DNA from: Bacteroidales bacterium
GTDB taxonomy: Bacteria; Bacteroidota; Bacteroidia; Bacteroidales; UBA932
DNA: 64,000 nt
NCBI GenBank assembly: GCA_023667095.1
Contig: JAMPAT010000009.1
Location: 1 to 64,000, forward strand
Direction: 5' to 3'
Below, one piece after another: positions 59,701-64,000 of this stretch. The stretch's first letter is position 1. Each line of letters starts with the position of its first letter. Below the pieces are notes generated by a model. The model saw only the letters and a list, made by a program, of their open reading frames with translations, had not been told where the DNA came from and searched no databases. The position numbers and the translations under genes are program-made.

Positions 59701-61544
59701 GTCCAGTCCTTTACAGGAAGTCCATACTCATATTCCACAAAGCCTGCACAGTCCGTCACAGACAAGGCACCGCCACGTACGACTGTCTCTAACGGACGCC
59801 CCATCATGTCAAAATATGATACCTCAACCACCGCATCTGAATCCATCATATTGTCTGCTGCCACTCCTTTGACCTGAGGCGTAATGGACATTACATAGTT
59901 CATGGAAGAGGTCGGGCGAGGTGCCGGCAATGAGGACTGTCTGCCATAGCATTCAATCTTTGTCGCCAACAGTGCAGAAATGTCACGGCAGCGCACAGTA
60001 TAAAGGTATTCTCCTGCAGAAATTTCAAGGGAGATATATGGATTTGAGTCATCAGGTGTAGCCGTTGCCACAATTACATGGTCTGATTTCCGGCGCAGGT
60101 ATCCTGTGATGTCGGAAGCAGCACACCCGCCATTTGAGAACACGGCAAACACGTCCGAGTCAAGTGAGAGGCCATATGTAACTTCACTATAGAAATTACC
60201 GGTTTTATAATATCGCATATTCCTTATGTCGCAGAACAGGTATTCCCCTTCGGCACGTCCTGCATCTATAGGATTGTCAAGGCTGTTTCCTTCACGTGAG
60301 AAGTCTGCGCTTTCAATCGTGGTTGTCACCGGGACGGACGATTTTTCAGTAAATCCGGTCACTACAATATATCTGCCCGGAGAAAGGTCCATATATTCAC
60401 GTATCTTTGAGTCCGGCATAAAATCAACATATTTTCCTGAACTGTCTTTAAGGTTTATGCTTTTCCCGGTTGTACTGAGCTTTATATCCTGTGAATGTGT
60501 CAGAGTAAATGTGTAGTAGACAGTCCCGTCACGGTACCATGATGCATCACGGCTGTCTGTGTATTCAAATTCGGCAAGGTCATCTATGTCTGTATCTATG
60601 GCAATTCTTTCCGTCTCTCCTTCCGGAATTATGCAGTTGATGTTTGTCCGCAACATGCCATTGTATATTTTGGTGACAGAAGCACCTTGTGAATATGCAC
60701 CTTCACTGATAAAATAATACTCTCCTGCATCAAGCCAGCCTTTCCAGCAGGCAAGCTGAGGATTATAGTTCTCGACTCCATGTACAGCATCGGGCAGATA
60801 TTTCAGTGAATCCTTGAGGTCTTCGCTTCCTGCCGCGGATGCAATCCTTGTCAATGTTGCCGGTGCAGATGAACCCAGTCCCTTGGTGACTTTCACAATA
60901 TACAATCTTGAAAGCGCATATGCATTATCCGGAATGCCAAGCTTGCTTCCCCACTGGTCTATTACAGTATAGGCCGGAACATCCAGTGTGATATGGAAGA
61001 ACACATCGTTTGGAATATCTCCATACGAATTCATACGTGGATTCTCCATATTGAGTATCAATGAATAGGAGTATGATGAGTCATGGCTGCCGAGCTGGTA
61101 TGCCATACTGTAGTCCTCACCCTTGTGCCCTGGATAAGGATTACGTTCGCATCCGGCTATCGAGAACTCACCTCCCTCTGACATTATCTGTATGAGATAG
61201 CTCCCCGGAGGTAGATCCGGATATTCGATACCTATCCGCAATGGATTATAGGCATATTCCCTGTCACCGGAGCCGATTGTTTGGGAGATGATTTCGCGGT
61301 CTGGATATGACAAAAGAGTGCACATGTCAGCGAAAGTGTTTGTCCCGTATTTTCCCGCAGGCTCAAATGTATTCACGGTCACATCCATCGTATCTGTAAT
61401 CGTAAACAGGTAGTAGTCAGCTGTTATCTCGGATGAATAATGGAAAGCGGAGCTGTATTCTCCTATATCTATTGTTTCGCCGGGAAGCAATGGCAAGGCT
61501 GATGCTGTCAGAAACAGCGACAGGCAAATCAATAAGTTCATCAT
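56712..61544 (-). CDS. Rhs polymorphic toxin with DUF6443 and variable C-terminal tip 1
   Basis: 1610 residues. Signal peptide (1-17, ASALP), repeated PPC-like beta domains (to about 530), DUF6443 start 'MNYVMSITPQVKGVAADNMM' (about 547), YD repeats (about 750-1280), Rhs core (about 1285-1400, 'VTDHLGSVRAVVDGKSG', 'RMYDYDTGRWFVPDPLAENY') and a tip from about 1401. The tip has the pattern 'ESNAFRHTLWQAMITSNF', 'FLAGISHENNNS' and 'DADRAVDLLNNTIGQYIG', like an H...W...HE...D..NN..G family found at the end of other polymorphic toxins (DUF6973-like); activity unknown. Sec-type export, no PAAR or T6SS marker. Begins 12 bases after the upstream YD-repeat gene; immunity gene 10 bases after it. Confidence 0.85.
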   Translation of the reverse strand: MMNLLICLSLFLTASALPLLPGETIDIGEYSSAFHYSSEITADYYLFTITDTMDVTVNTFEPAGKYGTNTFADMCTLLSYPDREIISQTIGSGDREYAYNPLRIGIEYPDLPPGSYLIQIMSEGGEFSIAGCERNPYPGHKGEDYSMAYQLGSHDSSYSYSLILNMENPRMNSYGDIPNDVFFHITLDVPAYTVIDQWGSKLGIPDNAYALSRLYIVKVTKGLGSSAPATLTRIASAAGSEDLKDSLKYLPDAVHGVENYNPQLACWKGWLDAGEYYFISEGAYSQGASVTKIYNGMLRTNINCIIPEGETERIAIDTDIDDLAEFEYTDSRDASWYRDGTVYYTFTLTHSQDIKLSTTGKSINLKDSSGKYVDFMPDSKIREYMDLSPGRYIVVTGFTEKSSVPVTTTIESADFSREGNSLDNPIDAGRAEGEYLFCDIRNMRYYKTGNFYSEVTYGLSLDSDVFAVFSNGGCAASDITGYLRRKSDHVIVATATPDDSNPYISLEISAGEYLYTVRCRDISALLATKIECYGRQSSLPAPRPTSSMNYVMSITPQVKGVAADNMMDSDAVVEVSYFDMMGRPLETVVRGGALSVTDCAGFVEYEYGLPVKDWTNGPVPGCSGEYVALPGLRQASYGTNLLDTAAYSATVYDSTYMRRPVKSYGPGQRWYIEDKYSGTEYLVNEVSGDYSCPSLVISGDSEGMHGLFLFAVAADGNFPAGELSVVENTDEDGRRTLVFTDKQGHDVLVRQMDGSSKVDTYYLYDGIGNLRCVVQPMGMSGIPESGDVPSDILQNYCWVYSYDSKGRLVSYFAPDSQGYNRIVYNRSGYPLLKQSPEQMKRSEWSASLLDALGREAVSGLVMMTDSQAYLLMDSDISVQYSGTGDIRCEYDIPSAFAGMDIMQVNYYDDYSCLGDAPDYFAYAPCPESDPVRTKPCTGLLTASVCHDLGTGKVLFSAYYYDHYGNLCQTRADNVMRGKSLTCFRHDFTGNVLSMKEEHGDSLSNVHYASHEYRYDHLGRQIADDFVLDGVVSVPIRSGYDAQGNQSLSEVYGHGDIAGLPSRTYRRFNVRGWQQSSENDAFSYNLYYDAPSIPDAKPLYAGNITQWSWRHSGDDVENSYILDYDNLGRFSGVFLYENGDYVLGKNSESVTYDLNGNLRSLRRWSDDGVLTAEYAYGYNAGNRMSTILLVPVAPYPRAHFSYDSNGNMTVDGLHGLSLGYNYLNLVDEVRDSGNDSLLVRYSYLPDGTRTGSYYGASSGQIYVGSMIYDKSEAGYSLGSVAFAGGRVNDSLDVHLHVTDHLGSVRAVVDGKSGKILERDDYYPFGMRWASSSPTLQSNLWRYNGKELQTFAGIPYIDYGARMYDYDTGRWFVPDPLAENYYSVSPYAFCSGNPVNFVDLDGEKTYPLLPFTKSIGLSLMTASKNTWKELGFAIAFPNAAAAIAVYDERLNLLPHNMMPISMAAGNFTINFRNATGTSLGEGSESNAFRHTLWQAMITSNFDASIAFLAGISHENNNSIDFSQQSFMLLNDADRAVDLLNNTIGQYIGTQNKGNTNKDLASKVLDFYFTEGLWVVRKSDDRYIIERQTLNEEQYRNAVEELMKADNSGLREK
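57357..57690. repeat. Rhs core repeat, reference copy
   Basis: The DNA for the Rhs-associated core. A near-identical copy is at 54326-54653, a shorter one at 55960-56070. The shared part begins at tccacaaagttaacagg (codons NFVD) and runs upstream through the ARMYD and DHLGSVR codons. These are the only long direct repeats I see in the window. Confidence 0.85.
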
Positions 61545-61556
61545 GATGTTTTCCTC

Positions 61557-64000
61557 CTATTGGTTTATCAGATTATATTCATATCCTTTTACAAGGCTCC
61601 TGTTCCCGTCCACATCATCCATGTAGACTGCAGCCAGTCGTCCGCACGGATCATACACATACCATGTGGTCATGCCGTCAGGTGCGGTTGAAGAGGTCAT
61701 GCCGACATATGGAGAATATGTGAAGGTTGTAACCATTGCATTCTTAAGAGATGACCTTAGGACATCTATCGCATCCATATCAGGCTCTGCAGACGAAGAG
61801 ATTTCATCAGGACCGTAGTCTCCGAGGGCAGCAATTACATCATCATAGCTGGCATTGTCAATTTTCGCGACTATATATTTCCCATAGTAGCTCCACAGGT
61901 ACACTGTCCTGACCATGCCGTCGCGCACTATATACAAAGGATTCCCATAGCAGTCATATTCAGGATATACAGCTCTTGGTTCCGGAAGGTGGACTCCATA
62001 GGAAAACAGCAGGGTGTCAACGACTGCATTGTCTCCGATGACTGAATAGTCACGCTTCAATGCAAAAGTCTGGACAGAATCCACAAGCACTGTCTCGGAT
62101 ACAACCGGAGAAACCATATTAAGTTCCTGCATCCGTAATGATACAGTATCGCCATAATCCAACGGATAAGTATACCTTTCCACTTTTTTCTTCCCGTCTG
62201 ACTGCACGGTCCCACATGTATTGACATATCCGTATCTGTCGTATGTCATATTCTCCATGACAGTCATTTCCTGGCCATTGCTGCCATGGTCCATCACAGT
62301 GCTTCCAGACTGGAGATAGCAGAAAAAAGGTACATCGACAACCTGGTTGTACGATCCTATCAATGACGCTCCGTCCAGCTTGCTGTAAGGATATATGTAT
62401 GGCACATTCCCCATGTCAATTTTTGTATAGCTGTATGTGACTTGCCTGTCAATCTCACCCTTGGCATTATAGCAAGTCTCCGACAATATCCTGTTGTGCA
62501 TTTGTGACCAGTATTCAGGGACGCCCCAATAATTGTCAAGGAAGCCTTTAAAGAAATTCAGGTATACCTGGTCAGAACAATGCCTGTATATGCCATAGAA
62601 GGCATTGGACTTAAAGACAAGGCAAGGATCTGAGAATCTCGATACCTTATATGGTCCATCAAACTTCATAGGTCTTGGATACCGTGCCGTGAAATTCAGG
62701 ACAAGCATAGGGTCAACATGGATGTCAATGCGATAATATCCATCTCCAAACATGGATTTCGGATTGATTGTTATCTCCTCCTGCCTGTCAGGGAATGTGT
62801 ATGACATGATTTCCTTTCCTCCTTTATATATTGAGAAGCTTGCATAAAGATTGCGTACAGGGCTTGATTCACCGTAAAATGTCCATGTGGAAAGCATTTC
62901 ACTTTCTGGCATGTCACCGACTGTCAGATAGATGGATTTCTCTATTGCCTGCCCGTCAATAGGATGAGTGGAGACTGTATATACAGAATCCGGCCGTTCT
63001 GATTCCGGCGGCCTGTCATATTCGATTACCTTTCCATATTCGATATAGCTGCTGAACGGCTCCGGCTTTATCAGGTATATGCCCCAGGCAGGATCTGACA
63101 TATATGAGCCGTCCGGTACAAGGGAACTGTTTACCGGCACCGTGCACAGCCTCAGATAATATTCGCCTTCCTGCATCAGCGTCCCGCTGCTCCTTGAAAA
63201 ATCTGAAGAATATCTGTAGTATTTGACCTGGGGCTGCGATGAAATGCCGTCAGTGTATGATTCTTTCAGCAGCCTTGCACCTCCGCCAAGTTTCTTCATT
63301 GACATTGTACCATAAATCTGCCACTTGAAATCAAGCGGGCCCTGGCCGTAATATTGGCTGTAATAATGTGGCTCGTATTCATATTCCTGTTTTCCTCCAG
63401 TAGGGAATGTGACAGATTTCAGCATGAATACGTCATACTCCTTGCCTGTGGGATTCCTGTTCGCATCGTCCGGGTCACGGTCATACGTCCATGTATTCAT
63501 GTTCACTTTTGGTGGTGATGCTGGAACCTGTGTATAGCCTGTATTTGCACCTTTACTGCTCCAGAATCCCCACATGTCAACATCTATGGTCAACGACTTG
63601 TCAAATGTCCCGTAAGGAAAATATTGCATATCATAATTACCTGTCCTTGAATTATGGACACCTGTCAGAATAAGCCTTTCCTTCTGTACACTGTACTTGA
63701 ATTCAGCCTTTTCCATGACATGTCCTCCTGACCTGAAGACTATGGAATCCAATTTTGTCCCACAGCCTCGGACAAATTCATAATATGTGCTCCCTTTCTG
63801 GGAATCCATGCAGAAATATGGCGTCGGAAAACTTGAGAAACGGAACTCTATTTCAGCATCGTCTATGGAGATTGACCTTACCAGAGCAACTTTCGTCAAG
63901 GTATAGCTCTTGCCGCATTGCTCCAGGGAGCAATTGAGGCCATTTGCTGACAGGGAAACTGAGACGGAATAATTCTTCTGGAGATCCGGATACTCCTTTT
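61557..64000 (-). CDS. Large YD-repeat protein, partner of the Rhs toxin (5' end beyond window)
   Basis: The frame is open to the right edge, so the N-terminus is missing; the apparent TTG start at 63899 is not real. At least 814 residues are visible. Mostly beta-rich extracellular-type sequence, with 'FPTGGKQEYEYEPHYYSQY' and the closing 'MVTTFTYSPYVGMTSSTAPD' and 'GMTTWYVYDPCGRLAAVYMD', a YD-repeat end common in the first gene of Bacteroidota Rhs pairs. It ends 12 bases before the toxin gene. Possibly half of a split Rhs shell. Confidence 0.8.
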   Translation of the reverse strand, partial: KEYPDLQKNYSVSVSLSANGLNCSLEQCGKSYTLTKVALVRSISIDDAEIEFRFSSFPTPYFCMDSQKGSTYYEFVRGCGTKLDSIVFRSGGHVMEKAEFKYSVQKERLILTGVHNSRTGNYDMQYFPYGTFDKSLTIDVDMWGFWSSKGANTGYTQVPASPPKVNMNTWTYDRDPDDANRNPTGKEYDVFMLKSVTFPTGGKQEYEYEPHYYSQYYGQGPLDFKWQIYGTMSMKKLGGGARLLKESYTDGISSQPQVKYYRYSSDFSRSSGTLMQEGEYYLRLCTVPVNSSLVPDGSYMSDPAWGIYLIKPEPFSSYIEYGKVIEYDRPPESERPDSVYTVSTHPIDGQAIEKSIYLTVGDMPESEMLSTWTFYGESSPVRNLYASFSIYKGGKEIMSYTFPDRQEEITINPKSMFGDGYYRIDIHVDPMLVLNFTARYPRPMKFDGPYKVSRFSDPCLVFKSNAFYGIYRHCSDQVYLNFFKGFLDNYWGVPEYWSQMHNRILSETCYNAKGEIDRQVTYSYTKIDMGNVPYIYPYSKLDGASLIGSYNQVVDVPFFCYLQSGSTVMDHGSNGQEMTVMENMTYDRYGYVNTCGTVQSDGKKKVERYTYPLDYGDTVSLRMQELNMVSPVVSETVLVDSVQTFALKRDYSVIGDNAVVDTLLFSYGVHLPEPRAVYPEYDCYGNPLYIVRDGMVRTVYLWSYYGKYIVAKIDNASYDDVIAALGDYGPDEISSSAEPDMDAIDVLRSSLKNAMVTTFTYSPYVGMTSSTAPDGMTTWYVYDPCGRLAAVYMDDVDGNRSLVKGYEYNLINQ

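Noticed and set aside
52837..64000. Rhs locus as part of a type VI secretion island
   Set aside because: No Hcp, VgrG, PAAR, sheath or TssB/C genes in the window, and the intact Rhs protein has a Sec signal peptide. The right edge cuts the locus, so a T6SS beyond it cannot be excluded.

Overview
The window is a chromosomal segment of a member of the Bacteroidales (phylum Bacteroidota). The evidence is the gene content: a DUF3575/fimbrillin (type V pilus) operon, TonB-receptor and lipoprotein operons, a fused NagB/PIG-L protein, C10 and GH84 secreted enzymes, and DUF6443-type Rhs proteins. Promoters also fit the Bacteroidota -7 consensus TAnnTTTG. Genus cannot be fixed from the sequence alone.

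Layout. 1-460: the 3' end of a decayed IS3-family transposase. 772-8039 (+): a six-gene surface-fimbria type operon (two DUF3575 proteins, a DUF5119-like lipoprotein, a fimbrillin-like lipoprotein, an OmpA-like protein and a beta-barrel protein). 8079-14454 (-): a tightly packed operon of lipoprotein, TonB-dependent receptor, DUF4876 lipoprotein and DUF6850-like barrel. 14676-19083: fused NagB/PIG-L amino-sugar enzyme (-) and a membrane proton/sodium pyrophosphatase (+). 19243-24009: secreted C10 cysteine protease with a BACON-like lipoprotein, a GH2 glycosidase, tRNA-Leu(UAA) and a YhcH-family protein. 24126-27358: PAP2 phosphatase, small ORF, ComF and FabG. 27463-33137 (-): the complete elongasome operon mreB-mreC-mreD-mrdA-rodA. 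33222-41614: ispD, Lrp/AsnC regulator, topA, then PBP1A-ddl-prmC. The cell-wall genes cluster: rod-shape machinery, PBP1A and D-Ala-D-Ala ligase lie within 14 kb. 41789-52768: lipoprotein, U32 protein and TPR protein, a catalytically degenerate M16 peptidase homologue, DUF3109, GH84 beta-N-acetylglucosaminidase and a small membrane protein.

52837-64000 (-) is the unusual part: a polymorphic-toxin locus. Two tandem Sec-exported Rhs/YD-repeat proteins (the first runs off the right edge) end in a C-terminal toxin-like tip with its presumed immunity gene. Downstream follow at least two displaced 'orphan' Rhs tips, each made of a fragment of the same Rhs core, a new C-terminal domain and a new small exported or membrane gene. 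Then come two short core remnants without toxins. Hairpins separate the modules. This looks like an archive of exchangeable toxin/immunity cassettes kept by homologous recombination in the Rhs core.

All functional statements are from motifs and gene order read by eye; no database search was run.
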